Below, in pieces: positions 42,662-51,174 of a stretch of DNA of 64,000 bases. Source of the DNA: Vescimonas sanitatis (lineage in GTDB: Bacteria; Bacillota; Clostridia; Oscillospirales; Oscillospiraceae). Each line of letters starts with the position of its first letter. The first letter of the stretch is position 1. The notes beneath the pieces were generated by a model. It was not told the DNA's origin, searched no databases, and saw only the letters and a list, made by a program, of their open reading frames with translations. The DNA is taken from NCBI RefSeq assembly GCF_049060325.1, contig NZ_JBMGPW010000004.1, positions 186,001 to 250,000 of the forward strand, written 5' to 3'. The translations under genes were made by a program, and so were the position numbers.

Positions 42662-42971
42662 CAACGTTTCCAATTTGTCCGCTGATAAAAAACGAAACCG
42701 GCGCAAACCGTTCTTACAGGCGGGACAGCGCCTCGTAAAACAAAAAAAACGGCAAGTGTCGGTAACGTTTTCAAACTACCACATTTTTTTGCACAAATCA
42801 ACCAAAAATTTATACAAACTTAATGTTCAAAAATTGTTCATTTTGCGGCTTGAAAGTTGAAAAACACCGGCGTATAGTAATGATGTTATTAGTGGGCGGG
42901 CGTGTTTGTTTGCTAAAAAACAGGAAATGCAACTTTTCCGGTATAAATATTTCGCAGTTTTAATTGCGAAA
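42662..42971 (+). promoter_or_regulatory. Control region of the cstA operon
   Basis: AT-rich 450-bp gap. Promoter TTGAAA (42850-42855), 17 bp, TATAGT (42873-42878). Upstream lie two related sites, CAACGTTTCCAA (42662-42673) and TAACGTTTTCAA (42763-42774), which resemble LacI/CcpA-type half sites. Downstream, TTTCGCA...TGCGAAA (about 42950-42971) forms a hairpin just before the leader ORF's ribosome-binding site. Confidence 0.5.
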
Positions 42972-42977
42972 GGAACG

Positions 42978-43013
42978 ATGAACCACGTCCTGAATGCTAA
43001 GAAATCGTTATGA
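42978..43013 (+). CDS. Possible leader peptide of the cstA operon (11 aa)
   Basis: ATG 42978 follows GAAAGGA; product MNHVLNAKKSL. It ends 16 nt before the next start and could couple translation to it. The composition gives no hint of a sensed amino acid, so this is tentative. Confidence 0.35.
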   Translation: MNHVLNAKKSL

Positions 43014-43029
43014 AAAGGGAGGAGCCGCT

Positions 43030-43569
43030 ATGACCCGACAGGAAGCCGTCGACCGTTTGTGCGATGTGTACGCCGGCAGCTATGATGTGACCCGCTGCGA
43101 AGAGAACGAGCACGCCTTGGCCGCCACGATGGATTTCTACGCCACCGCCGAGAAGTACGTGCTCTCCAAAAAGGCCAAGCTCTGGCAGGCCAACAGCTTT
43201 GAATATGTGTACCTTTTCAATGTTCCCCATCTGACGAAGGAGATATATGAAAGGTGCGAAAAGCTGGCCTACGAACAGGGTATGGCCCGCATCCAGCCAA
43301 ACTCCACCCATATGTATACCTATATCACCGCGCTGTTTGTCTGTGACAGCTGCGACGAAGACGCCCGCAAGGCACTGAAGCGCTGCAAGCTCTACAAGAG
43401 CTTCAAGCTGTCCTACTGGGGCTGGATGGACTTTCATACCGGGCTGGTGGTGCTGCCTGAGGAAAAGATCAGCACCAATGCCAGCGGACATAGTGCAGCA
43501 CAGGTTTTCGAAAGAGGCCTGTTTCATAAGCAAAAGAAATCGCTATTCAGAAAGGAGAGAGCTGTATGA
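43030..43569 (+). CDS. Uncharacterised CstA-operon protein (179 aa)
   Basis: ATG 43030 has GGGAGGAG upstream. Soluble, no signal peptide, no membrane helix; alternating helices and strands with several Cys (FVCDSCDED, LKRCKLYKSF) and aromatic motifs (SFEYVYLFNVPHLTKEIYERCEKLAYEQGM, SYWGWMDFHTGLVVLPEE). I do not recognise it. It overlaps cstA by ATGA, so its product is made in step with the carrier and is probably a regulatory or assembly partner. Confidence 0.75.
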   Translation: MTRQEAVDRLCDVYAGSYDVTRCEENEHALAATMDFYATAEKYVLSKKAKLWQANSFEYVYLFNVPHLTKEIYERCEKLAYEQGMARIQPNSTHMYTYITALFVCDSCDEDARKALKRCKLYKSFKLSYWGWMDFHTGLVVLPEEKISTNASGHSAAQVFERGLFHKQKKSLFRKERAV

Positions 43570-45296
43570 ATGCTGCGTTGTTCCTTATTATTGGCTGCGC
43601 TGTCCTGGTCGTAGGTTATATCTTCTACGGCGGCTGGCTGGCCAAGAAGTGGGGCGTGGATAACTCCCGTCCGACTCCTGCCCATACCATGGAGGATGGC
43701 AAGGATTATTGTCCTGCCAAGGCTCCCGTGCTGATGGGTCACCATTTCTCCTCTATCGCCGGTGCCGGCCCCATCAACGGCCCCATTCAGGCCGCTGTGT
43801 TCGGTTGGGTCCCCGTTATGCTGTGGGTCCTGATCGGCGGTATCTTCTTCGGCGGCGTGCATGACTTCGGCGCCCTGTTCGCCTCCATTCGCCACAAGGG
43901 CGAGTCCATCGGTGAGGTCATCGGCGACGCCATCGGCGCCAAGGCCAAGAAGCTGTTCATCACCTTCGCTTACCTGACTTTGATCCTGGTGGTGGCGGCA
44001 TTCGCCTCCATCGTGGCCAACACCTTCAAGGCCACCTACACCGCTGACGGCGCTGTGGACTATGCGGCTTCCGCTGCCAATGCCTCCACCGCCATCATCT
44101 CCATCATGTTCATCCTGATGGCCATTCTGTTCGGCTTCTTTGTCTATCGCCGCAACGCGCCTCTGGGCATTTCCACGGTCATCGGCGTCATCGGCATCGT
44201 GGTCTGCATGATCATCGGCCTGAACTGGCATCCCATCTATCTGAACTACACCGTGTGGATGATCATTGTCGGTCTGTACATCGGCGTTGCTTCCGTCACC
44301 CCCGTTTGGATCCTGCTGCAGCCCCGTGACTACCTGAGCTCCTTCCTGCTGTACGGCATGATGATCCTGGCTGTCGTGGGCATCGTCGGCTGCTCCCCCA
44401 CCGTGGATATGCCCGCGTTTACCGGGTTCTATGATACCCTGGCTCCCAGCGGCACGTCCCTGGGCTATATGTTCCCTGCACTGTTCGTGACCATCGCCTG
44501 CGGCGCTGTGTCCGGCTTCCACTCCCTGGTGGGCTCCGGTACCACGTCCAAGCAGCTGGATCAGGAGAAGGACGCCAAGCCCATCGCCTATGGCGGTATG
44601 CTGATCGAGTGCGCTCTGGCTCTGATCTCCGTCTGCGCTGTTGGTTACATCTGGAACCAGTATGCTGACGGCACCACCACGACGCCTACCGTCGTGTTTG
44701 CCACCGGTCTGGCCTCCATGTTCTCCAAGGTGTTCGGCTCCGGCTGCTACAACGTGGTGTACTCCATGCTGATCCTGGCCGTGTCCGCCTTCTGCCTGAC
44801 CTCTGTGGATACCGCCACCCGTCTGGCCCGCTATATGTTCGCTGAGTTCTTTGTCGAGCCCGGCAAGACCCGCGAGGATCTGACCGGCTGGAAGCGCGTT
44901 ATCACCAACCCCTATGTGGCTACCGGTATCACCGTGGTGGCTGGCGTGGCTCTGGGTCTGACCGGCTATGCCAAGATCTGGGCTCTGTTCGGCGCTGCCA
45001 ACCAGCTGCTGGCTGCTCTGGGTCTGCTGGCTGTGTGCTGCTGGCTGGGCAAGATCGGCCGCAACAACAAGATGTTCTACTTCCCCATGTTCTTCATGCT
45101 GATCGTGACCCTGACCTCCCTGGTGTTCACCATCAAGGCTCAGATCGTCGGCATCATGGCCGGTGGTCAGGGTGTGGTGTGGTTCTACATCCGTGGTATC
45201 ATCGGCGTGCTGCTGGTGATTCTGGCCATCGATCTGGTGGTGGAGGGCATCCGCGCTCTCGGCCGCAACAAGAAGGCTGCTCAGGCCGCAGAGTAA
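43566..45296 (+). CDS. cstA: Carbon starvation protein CstA (pyruvate/peptide carrier family)
   Basis: 576 residues, polytopic. Family landmarks are present: FYGGWLAKKWGVD, GHHFSSIAGAGPINGPIQAAVFGWVPVMLWVLIGGIFFGGVHDFGALFASIRHKGESIGEVIG, SGFHSLVGSGTTSKQLDQEKDAKPIAYGGMLIE and GLTGYAKIWALFGAANQLLAALGLL. E. coli CstA and BtsT carry pyruvate; CstA is also tied to peptide use. The short form here (576 rather than ~700) is usual in clostridia. Confidence 0.95.
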   Translation: MNAALFLIIGCAVLVVGYIFYGGWLAKKWGVDNSRPTPAHTMEDGKDYCPAKAPVLMGHHFSSIAGAGPINGPIQAAVFGWVPVMLWVLIGGIFFGGVHDFGALFASIRHKGESIGEVIGDAIGAKAKKLFITFAYLTLILVVAAFASIVANTFKATYTADGAVDYAASAANASTAIISIMFILMAILFGFFVYRRNAPLGISTVIGVIGIVVCMIIGLNWHPIYLNYTVWMIIVGLYIGVASVTPVWILLQPRDYLSSFLLYGMMILAVVGIVGCSPTVDMPAFTGFYDTLAPSGTSLGYMFPALFVTIACGAVSGFHSLVGSGTTSKQLDQEKDAKPIAYGGMLIECALALISVCAVGYIWNQYADGTTTTPTVVFATGLASMFSKVFGSGCYNVVYSMLILAVSAFCLTSVDTATRLARYMFAEFFVEPGKTREDLTGWKRVITNPYVATGITVVAGVALGLTGYAKIWALFGAANQLLAALGLLAVCCWLGKIGRNNKMFYFPMFFMLIVTLTSLVFTIKAQIVGIMAGGQGVVWFYIRGIIGVLLVILAIDLVVEGIRALGRNKKAAQAAE

Positions 45297-45379
45297 ATCG
45301 CTTATCAGGAGCGTTCGCCCCTGCGTAAGCAGACGGCGCCGTTTCTTCCCTGATATCATTTTCTCCTCACAAAAAGCAC

Positions 45380-45403
45380 AGGCTCCGGCATTCGCCGGAG
45401 CCT
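45380..45403 (+). terminator. Terminator of the cstA operon
   Basis: AGGCTCCGGC-ATTC-GCCGGAGCCT followed by TTTT. Confidence 0.88.
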
Positions 45404-45425
45404 TTTGCTGTATTCTTCGCAGAAG

Positions 45426-45458
45426 AAAGCAGCCCCCGGCGCTGCCGGGGACTGCTTT
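45426..45458 (-). terminator. Terminator of the yabP-yabQ-ftsB operon
   Basis: AAAGCAGCCCCCGGC / GCCGGGGACTGCTTT with GCT loop and one mismatch; T-run on the minus strand. Confidence 0.8.
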
Positions 45459-45758
45459 TCAGTCATTCACATCGTAGAAAATTCGCTCGCCGGCCTCGGC
45501 CAGCCCCAGCTGGTCGCGGGCCAGGTCCTTGATGAACTCCTCGTCGTCCTTCTTGGCCAGGTCAGACTCCAGCGCCTGGTTCTCCTGCGTCTGCTGCTGC
45601 AGCTGTCTCTCCAGCGCGGCCTGCTGCTGCGCGGCCTCGTTCAGCCGCTTGCCCACCCGGATCAGCTCCACGCCTAAAAACACCACCAGCGCGAGAATGA
45701 CCAGCAGCAATATGGGATTTGTCCGGTGCTTCTTTGCGTGCGCCTGCCCTTTCTGCAT
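45459..45758 (-). CDS. Septum formation initiator, FtsB/DivIC family
   Basis: 99 residues: short basic N-terminus, one transmembrane helix (PILLLVILALVVFLGVELI), a leucine-zipper coiled coil rich in Gln (AAQQQAALERQLQQQTQENQALESDL) and the C-terminal EEFIKDLARDQLGLAEAGERIFY motif of DivIC/FtsB. It acts with FtsL in the divisome. AAAAGGAGG precedes ATG 45758. Last gene of the cluster, matching the divIC position in Bacillus. Confidence 0.92.
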   Translation of the reverse strand: MQKGQAHAKKHRTNPILLLVILALVVFLGVELIRVGKRLNEAAQQQAALERQLQQQTQENQALESDLAKKDDEEFIKDLARDQLGLAEAGERIFYDVND

Positions 45759-46200
45759 GGCGTTCCGCCTCCTTTTCCGCAGCGCGCTTTTTTCTTATCA
45801 TAACGCACTTCCGACAAAAAATAAAGGCTTTTTTCGCCGCCGCCGTAAATTTTTTCACCGGCCACCACAGCAGCCGGCCTGTGCCCGCGGCGGCGCTGAG
45901 CCAGAAGTCCCAGAGCGGACGCATCAGCGGCGAGAGCGCCAGCAGATACACCGCCGCGCCCAGGCCCATGGCGGTCAGCATGATCAGCCGCAGCTCGCCC
46001 TGCCCTACCCGCAGGGCGTACCACAGCAGGGCCGGAGCGACCAGCAGCAGAAACGCCGCGTCCAGCCCATGGGTCAGCCGCCGGTCCCGCCGACGGCGCA
46101 GCCGCACCAGCCGCAGCAGGTCATAGACGGCCCCGGCCGCCGCGCCCAGGGCCGCTGCGGTCAGGTACGAACGCAGCTGCTCGGAGACAACGGTCCCCAC
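45562..46200 (-). CDS. yabQ: Spore cortex biosynthesis protein YabQ
   Basis: Membrane protein: SEQLRSYLTAAALGAAAGAVYDLLRLVR, then helices AAFLLLVAPALLWYALRV and ELRLIMLTAMGLGAAVYLLAL, as in YabQ, needed for cortex formation. GTG 46200 begins two bases after the yabP stop. The frame stays open for 212 codons and overlaps ftsB by 197 nt. The last ~65 residues (HAERAGARKEAPDKSH...) are low-complexity and mirror the ftsB sequence, so the true end may be earlier if a base is missing in the A6 or T6 run near 45790-45825. Confidence 0.75.
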   Translation of the reverse strand: MGTVVSEQLRSYLTAAALGAAAGAVYDLLRLVRLRRRRDRRLTHGLDAAFLLLVAPALLWYALRVGQGELRLIMLTAMGLGAAVYLLALSPLMRPLWDFWLSAAAGTGRLLWWPVKKFTAAAKKAFIFCRKCVMIRKKRAAEKEAERHAERAGARKEAPDKSHIAAGHSRAGGVFRRGADPGGQAAERGRAAAGRAGETAAAADAGEPGAGV

Positions 46201-46201
46201 C

Positions 46202-46486
46202 TCAGCCGAACAGGCGGCTGAACAGCCCGCCGCCCCGGACCTCCGGCGCATCCTCATAGGTCAGCGCGTCGATGCGCCCGTCCACGTGCAGCTCGCCGCC
46301 ATCCAGGCTCAGCTTGCCGATGTGCAGGCTCTCTCCGCTGACCACCAGCACGCCCGCGCCGGTACGCAGCACGATGCACTGGTCGTCGAAGCGCTCCACG
46401 TCCTCTACGCCGGAGACGGTGAGCTTCTCCCGCCCCTCCAGCTGTAAGCGGTGGGCGGTGGCAGGATCGGTGATATCATACGGCAT
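46202..46486 (-). CDS. yabP: Sporulation protein YabP
   Basis: 94 residues. HRLQLEGREKLTVSGVEDVERFDDQCIVLRTGAGVLVVSGESLHIGKLSLDGGELHVDGRIDALTYED is the complete YabP/YqfC beta-rich domain, which acts in spore cortex formation under sigma-E. Start 46486 follows GGAGGGG. Directly upstream of yabQ, the conserved order. Confidence 0.92.
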   Translation of the reverse strand: MPYDITDPATAHRLQLEGREKLTVSGVEDVERFDDQCIVLRTGAGVLVVSGESLHIGKLSLDGGELHVDGRIDALTYEDAPEVRGGGLFSRLFG

Positions 46487-46590
46487 AAAAAGTCCCCTCC
46501 TACGATACGGTTTTCGCGCCCCGGCCCTGTGCCGGGATGCGTTTTTTACCATCGTATGAGGGGGCTTGTTCTTTTATGCCGGGTTTGTCC

Positions 46591-46830
46591 TCAGACCTCT
46601 TTATACATGGCCGCAGCCGCGTCTTTGCCCACGTTCTCGGTGACGGACACTACCTCAACCGTCAGCGTTCTTGCACCGAAACGGATCGCGATCACATCGC
46701 CCACCTTCACGTCGTAGGATGCCCGCTGTACCCGGCCGTTGACGGTGACACGCTCGGCGTCGCAGGCCTCATTGGCCACGGTGCGGCGCTTGATGAGCCG
46801 CGAGACCTTCAGATATTTGTCCAAACGCAT
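46591..46830 (-). CDS. rqcP: S4-domain ribosome quality control factor RqcP (YabO)
   Basis: 79 residues, one S4 RNA-binding domain: MRLDKYLKVSRLIKRRTVANEACDAERVTVNGR...KVGDVIAIRFGARTLTVEV, ending DAAAAMYKEV. The size, sequence and position next to yabP match YabO/RqcP, which binds stalled 50S subunits and helps RqcH add Ala tails. Start 46830 has GGAGGG. Confidence 0.93.
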   Translation of the reverse strand: MRLDKYLKVSRLIKRRTVANEACDAERVTVNGRVQRASYDVKVGDVIAIRFGARTLTVEVVSVTENVGKDAAAAMYKEV

Positions 46831-46847
46831 GGGGTCCCTCCTATAAG

Positions 46848-46877
46848 AAAGGCTGGTGTGTCGCCACACCAGCCTTT
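46848..46877 (-). terminator. Terminator of the HU gene
   Basis: AAAGGCTGGTGTG-TCGC-CACACCAGCCTTT; the hairpin is 13 bp. It lies just before rqcP, so rqcP onward must rely on read-through or its own promoter. Confidence 0.8.
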
Positions 46878-46889
46878 GCATACGTCAGC

Positions 46890-47165
46890 TTACTCTGCCA
46901 CGGCGTCCTTCAGGGCCTTGCCGGCCTTGAAAGCGGGGATCTTGGTAGCGGCGATCTGCACGGGCGTCTTGGTGCGGGGATTGAGGCCGGTGCGGGCAGC
47001 GCGCTTCTTGGTCTCGAAGGAACCAAAGCCCACCAGCTGGATCTTCTCGTCAGCCTTCAGGGTCTCGGTGATGGTGTTCAGAACGGCGTTGACGGCAGCG
47101 TCAGAGTCCTTCTTGGACAGGCCGGTCTTCTCAGCGACAGCGGCGATCAGTTCAGTCTTATTCAT
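46890..47165 (-). CDS. hup: HU-family DNA-binding protein
   Basis: 91 residues: MNKTELIAAVAEKTGLSKKDSDAAVNAVLNTITETL, the DNA-binding arm FGSFETKKRAARTGLNPRTKTPVQIAATKIPAFKAGKALK. Start 47165 follows GGAGG. HU compacts DNA. In Bacillus the mazG-yabO spacing has no hup gene, so its position here is a lineage feature. Confidence 0.97.
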   Translation of the reverse strand: MNKTELIAAVAEKTGLSKKDSDAAVNAVLNTITETLKADEKIQLVGFGSFETKKRAARTGLNPRTKTPVQIAATKIPAFKAGKALKDAVAE

Positions 47166-47238
47166 GTTATTTCCTCCCAAAAATTTTCGTTGGTAATTGC
47201 CGCAATGGGCGGCTATCCTAAAACGATGTTGTATCGCA

Positions 47239-48030
47239 TTAAGAACATTCTTTGGCTCCGTTCCACAGGGCGGTCATCTCCTCCAGCGTCATGTCGGACA
47301 GGCTGCGGCCCTCTGCGGCCGCGGCCTCCTCCATCGCGCGGAAGCGGCGAATGAATTTTTCACAGGTGCCGTTGACAGCTGTTTCCGGGTCCACGCCGCA
47401 GAAGCGACCCACCTTTACGGAGGCGAACAGTACGTCGCCCAGCTCCTCCTCGACATTGGTGCCGGCGCGTACCGCCTGCCGCAGCTCGGCAGTCTCCTCG
47501 TCCAGCTTGTCCAGCGCGCCGGAGACGTCGCGCCAGTCGAAGCCCGCCTCCGCAGCCTTCTTCTGTATCTTCTCCGCCCGCCACAGACCTGGCAGACTGC
47601 GGGCCACGGCATCCAGCGCATCGGCAGTGGTTTTCTGGCCCTTCTCCTGCCGCTTCAGCTGCTCCCAGCTGGCGGGCACAGTGTCTGCCGTTTCCGCCTG
47701 ACCATCGCCGAACACGTGGGGGTGGCGGTACAGCAGCTTTTTTACCACGCCGTCGCATACGTCATCCATGTCAAAGCGCCCGGCGTCGGCCTCAATGCCG
47801 GCGTGGAACACCACCTGCATGAGCACGTCGCCCAGCTCTTCCTTCAGCAGTGCGGCGTTGTCCGTATCGATGGCCTCGGCGGCCTCGTAGGCCTCCTCCA
47901 GCATTCCTCGGCGGATGGACTGGTGGGTCTGCACCCGGTCCCAGGGACAGCCCTCCGGCGAACGGAGCAGCCGGATGATCTCCAGCAGGTCTTCGTAGCC
48001 ATAGCGTGGTTTCCTTGTAAAATTTATCAT
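47239..48030 (-). CDS. mazG: Nucleoside triphosphate pyrophosphohydrolase MazG
   Basis: 263 residues with two MazG domains: LRSPEGCPWDRVQTHQSIRRGMLEEAYEAAEAI...LKEELGDVLMQVVFHAGIE (ExxE-12-ExxD motif) and DWRDVSGALDKLDEETAEL...VEEELGDVLFASVKVGRF. It hydrolyses noncanonical NTPs and lowers ppGpp effects. Start 48030 with AGGAGCG upstream; an earlier ATG would add 19 poor residues. Confidence 0.95.
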   Translation of the reverse strand: MINFTRKPRYGYEDLLEIIRLLRSPEGCPWDRVQTHQSIRRGMLEEAYEAAEAIDTDNAALLKEELGDVLMQVVFHAGIEADAGRFDMDDVCDGVVKKLLYRHPHVFGDGQAETADTVPASWEQLKRQEKGQKTTADALDAVARSLPGLWRAEKIQKKAAEAGFDWRDVSGALDKLDEETAELRQAVRAGTNVEEELGDVLFASVKVGRFCGVDPETAVNGTCEKFIRRFRAMEEAAAAEGRSLSDMTLEEMTALWNGAKECS

Positions 48031-48097
48031 ACTTACGCTCCTATTGCAAGAGGTTTTCCACTGCAACTGGGGAAAAGTTCGCTGCATTTCAGGAATT

Positions 48098-49684
48098 TTA
48101 CCGCAAATGCAGCCGGTCAGCCAGTTTTTCCCCTTTCGGCAGGGTCTGAAGATCCTGCCGCGTCACGGCGCCGATGGCCAGCGCCAGCACCACGTATACA
48201 ACGGCGGCCAGCAGCACCGCCGGCAGTACCGCCCATCTCTCGGGCAGAAGGCGGCAGAACAGGCCATAGCCGGACCGGGCCGCCAGCGCCATCACCGCCG
48301 TCAGAAGAACGGGCTTGGCAAACAGGGAGATATACCCCGGACGCTCCGGTACCAGCCGTGCGATGGCTGCCAGGTTGATGACCGCGATCAGCGCGTAGCA
48401 GTACAGTGTGCTCACCGCGGCGCCCCGAATGCCCGTGGCGGGATCGCCCACCATCAGGTAGTTGGTGACGATCTTCAGTATGCCGCCGCAGAGGAGGGAG
48501 ATCACCGGCAGCAGCGGGTGACCGTAGGCCTGCAGGACGCCGTTGGTGGCCACCATCAGGCATACGAACACACAGGCCAGACCCAGGAACGTCAGGTGAT
48601 AGGCCGCCGCCTCGGCGGTTTCCGGCACCGCGGGATAGAGCAGGTGCAGGATAGGCCCCGCCAGCACCGACAGTCCCACGCCGGAGGGCAGGGCCGCCAG
48701 CACCGTCAGCTTCAGCGCCGCCCCGGCCGCTATTCCGGCAGCAGTGCGGTCGCGGCGGGTCAGCGCGGCGGATACCGCCGGCATCAGGCTTACCGATAGG
48801 GGATAGATAAATGACGGCGGCAGCATGAACAGTGTCATGCCGAAGGTGTATTCGCCATACAGGGCGGTGGTCTCCGCCGTTGTATAGCCAAGCGTGTCCC
48901 GCAGGGTGGCCGTCACCAGCGCCTGGTCCAGCAGGGTGATCAGGCTCATGCCCGCCGCGCCCACGGTGATGGGTATGCCGGTCCGCAGCAGCTCCCGCAG
49001 TACGCGGCTGCTCGCCGGGGGTACGTCGCGCACTTCCGGCAGTGCGGCCCGCCGGGGCAGCAGCAGGGCGGTGACCAGCAGGCCCAGGCCCGCCCCGGCG
49101 GTGACACCGCCGATGGCCCCGGCGGCGCACAGGTCCGTCCCCGCACCCTGCCGCAGCAGGTACAGGCACAGCCCCAGCCCGATGAGCAGCTTGCCGGCGG
49201 ACTCCGCCACCTGTCCGGCGGCGGTAGGCACCATATCGCCCAGCCCCTGGGAATAGCCCCGCAGCGCCGCCGACAGGCATACCAGCAGCACCGCCGGCCC
49301 CAGCGTCCGCAGGGCCGGGGCCGCGTCCGGATCATGGAGCGCGGCGGCCAGGGCCTCCGGCAGCAGGCACATAACGGCAGAGCACACCAGCCCCAGCGCC
49401 GCCAGCAGGGCCAGGCCCAGGTGCAGGCAGCGCCGCACGGCGCCATAGCGCCGCTGGGCGGCGGCACGGGACACCATGCGGCTCAGGGCCACCGGCAGCC
49501 CCGCTGTGGACAGCACCAGCAGCAGACTGTAAATGTTGTACGCGGCGTAGAAATGCGCCATGCCCTCCCGGTCCAGCAGGTTCCCCAGCGGGATCTTGTA
49601 CAGGGCACCCAGCAGCTTTGTCACCGCCACAGCCCCGGCCAGAATGGCCGCGCCGCCCATGAAGTTTTGCCGCCGGTGGGTCAT
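48098..49684 (-). CDS. SpoVB-like polysaccharide/lipid flippase (MVF/MATE superfamily)
   Basis: 528 residues, about 14 helices. NFMGGAAILAGAVAVTKLLGALYKIPLGNLLDREGMAHFYAAYNIYSLLLVLSTAGLPVALSRMVS is the typical SpoVB start. Located before mazG as spoVB precedes yabN in Bacillus. SpoVB is needed for cortex synthesis, and family members flip lipid II or other undecaprenyl-linked sugars. Confidence 0.88.
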   Translation of the reverse strand: MTHRRQNFMGGAAILAGAVAVTKLLGALYKIPLGNLLDREGMAHFYAAYNIYSLLLVLSTAGLPVALSRMVSRAAAQRRYGAVRRCLHLGLALLAALGLVCSAVMCLLPEALAAALHDPDAAPALRTLGPAVLLVCLSAALRGYSQGLGDMVPTAAGQVAESAGKLLIGLGLCLYLLRQGAGTDLCAAGAIGGVTAGAGLGLLVTALLLPRRAALPEVRDVPPASSRVLRELLRTGIPITVGAAGMSLITLLDQALVTATLRDTLGYTTAETTALYGEYTFGMTLFMLPPSFIYPLSVSLMPAVSAALTRRDRTAAGIAAGAALKLTVLAALPSGVGLSVLAGPILHLLYPAVPETAEAAAYHLTFLGLACVFVCLMVATNGVLQAYGHPLLPVISLLCGGILKIVTNYLMVGDPATGIRGAAVSTLYCYALIAVINLAAIARLVPERPGYISLFAKPVLLTAVMALAARSGYGLFCRLLPERWAVLPAVLLAAVVYVVLALAIGAVTRQDLQTLPKGEKLADRLHLR

Positions 49685-49698
49685 GGTGCCTCCTTATC

Positions 49699-51174
49699 TC
49701 ACCGCCCCATCTCCTGATGGAAGCGGCGGAACGCCTCTAAATTCTCCGTCAGCTTTTCCGGCCGCTGGATATACTCCAGCGGGAATTTGGGGTGGAACAC
49801 GCGCTCGATGCGGTTCCGCTTTGCGTCCACCATCTTGGTGGAGCCGCCTGCGCCCAGGGACAGGATGCTGTGCAGCTCCTCCATGATGTAGATATTATAC
49901 AGGCCCTCCGCCCCGGATATGCACCAGCCTACATTCTCAAAGCTGCCGGACATATATTTCTGGCGGTAGAGGTAATAGGGGGCGAAGCCCTTTTCCCGCA
50001 GCGCCGGGTCGGCATAGTCCAGCATGGCCGCCACGTCCTCCGCCGAGGGAATGGGCAGGCCCTCCAGCAGGATGCGGCTGCCCTTCTTCAGACTCAGGGT
50101 GTGCACGGTGATGTTGTCCGCGCCGAAGGTCAGGCACGTATCCAACGTCCGGCGAAAGCCCTCCGGCGTGTCGGCGGGCAGCCCGGCGATCAGGTCCATG
50201 TTCACATGGGGAAAGCCCATGGACGTGGCCAGCTCCATGGCCTTTTCGATATCCTCCGGGCTGTGCTTCCGGCCGATGGCGGAGAGCACCCGGGGCTCCA
50301 GCGACTGGGGATTTACGCTGATCCGGTCCGCACCGTGATCCAGCAGCACCTGCAGCTTCTCCCGGTCGATGGTGTCCGGCCGTCCCGCCTCGATGCAGTA
50401 TTCCACGCAGTCGGACAGGTCGAAATTCCGGTTCACCGCCGTCAGCAGCGCATCCATTTGACTGGCGGACAGGGTGGTGGGCGTGCCGCCGCCCATGTAG
50501 AACGACTTGATCCGCAGGCCTGCCTCCTTCACCATGCGGCCCGCGGCCTCCACCTCCGCCGTCAGCGCCGCCAGATACGGCTCCATCAGCTTAAAGGATT
50601 TTTCCACCGACGCCGACACGAAGCTGCAATAGGCGCAGCGGGTGGGGCAGAAGGGGATGCCGATGTACAGAGAGATGTCCTCGGGGCGCAGGTCGCTCCT
50701 GGCCTTCAGGCCCGCCTCGGCGCTCTCCAGCGCCAGACGCCGCCGCGCCGGGGAGACACAGTATGTGTCCCGCAGCACCCGGTCCGCCTGGGCGGGGGTC
50801 ATGCCGTCCTCCAGCATGGTCCGCACCAGCTTGGCCGGGCGGATGCCCGTCAGCGCGCCCCAGCTGGGCGTCACGCCGGTGACGTCCCGGGCCGCCCGGA
50901 AAAAGGACAGCTTCAGCGCACGCTGACGCAGGCGTTCCCGTTCGTATGCGTCGGAAACGCCTGCGGTCCGAACGCGGGCCTCGCCCCGCGCCGTTTTGCC
51001 GCCATAGGTCAGTGTCGTGACCCCGGTGGCATATACATTGCCCTCATGCAGTGTGACCTCCGCGTGGCTGTCCCCGTCCTCGCCCTCATATACCGGGCGC
51101 TCCTCCGGGAAAAAGGCCAGCAGGCTCTGCTCGATGGCGTAGCGGTCCTCGTGACCGCGCAGGTTCAGCTTCAT
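49699..51174 (-). CDS. hemZ: Radical SAM coproporphyrinogen dehydrogenase-like protein HemZ
   Basis: 491 residues. N-terminal ~150 residues are the HemZ-specific part; the radical SAM core has YIGIPFCPTRCAYCSFVS (CxxxCxxC), FYMGGGTPTTLSASQMDALL and EAGRPDTIDREKLQVLLDHGADRISVNPQS. C-terminus has YYLYRQKYMSGSFENVGW, as in HemZ. No other heme gene is nearby, so the reaction in this anaerobe is uncertain. Start overlaps the MBL gene end by ATGA. Confidence 0.88.
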   Translation of the reverse strand: MKLNLRGHEDRYAIEQSLLAFFPEERPVYEGEDGDSHAEVTLHEGNVYATGVTTLTYGGKTARGEARVRTAGVSDAYERERLRQRALKLSFFRAARDVTGVTPSWGALTGIRPAKLVRTMLEDGMTPAQADRVLRDTYCVSPARRRLALESAEAGLKARSDLRPEDISLYIGIPFCPTRCAYCSFVSASVEKSFKLMEPYLAALTAEVEAAGRMVKEAGLRIKSFYMGGGTPTTLSASQMDALLTAVNRNFDLSDCVEYCIEAGRPDTIDREKLQVLLDHGADRISVNPQSLEPRVLSAIGRKHSPEDIEKAMELATSMGFPHVNMDLIAGLPADTPEGFRRTLDTCLTFGADNITVHTLSLKKGSRILLEGLPIPSAEDVAAMLDYADPALREKGFAPYYLYRQKYMSGSFENVGWCISGAEGLYNIYIMEELHSILSLGAGGSTKMVDAKRNRIERVFHPKFPLEYIQRPEKLTENLEAFRRFHQEMGR

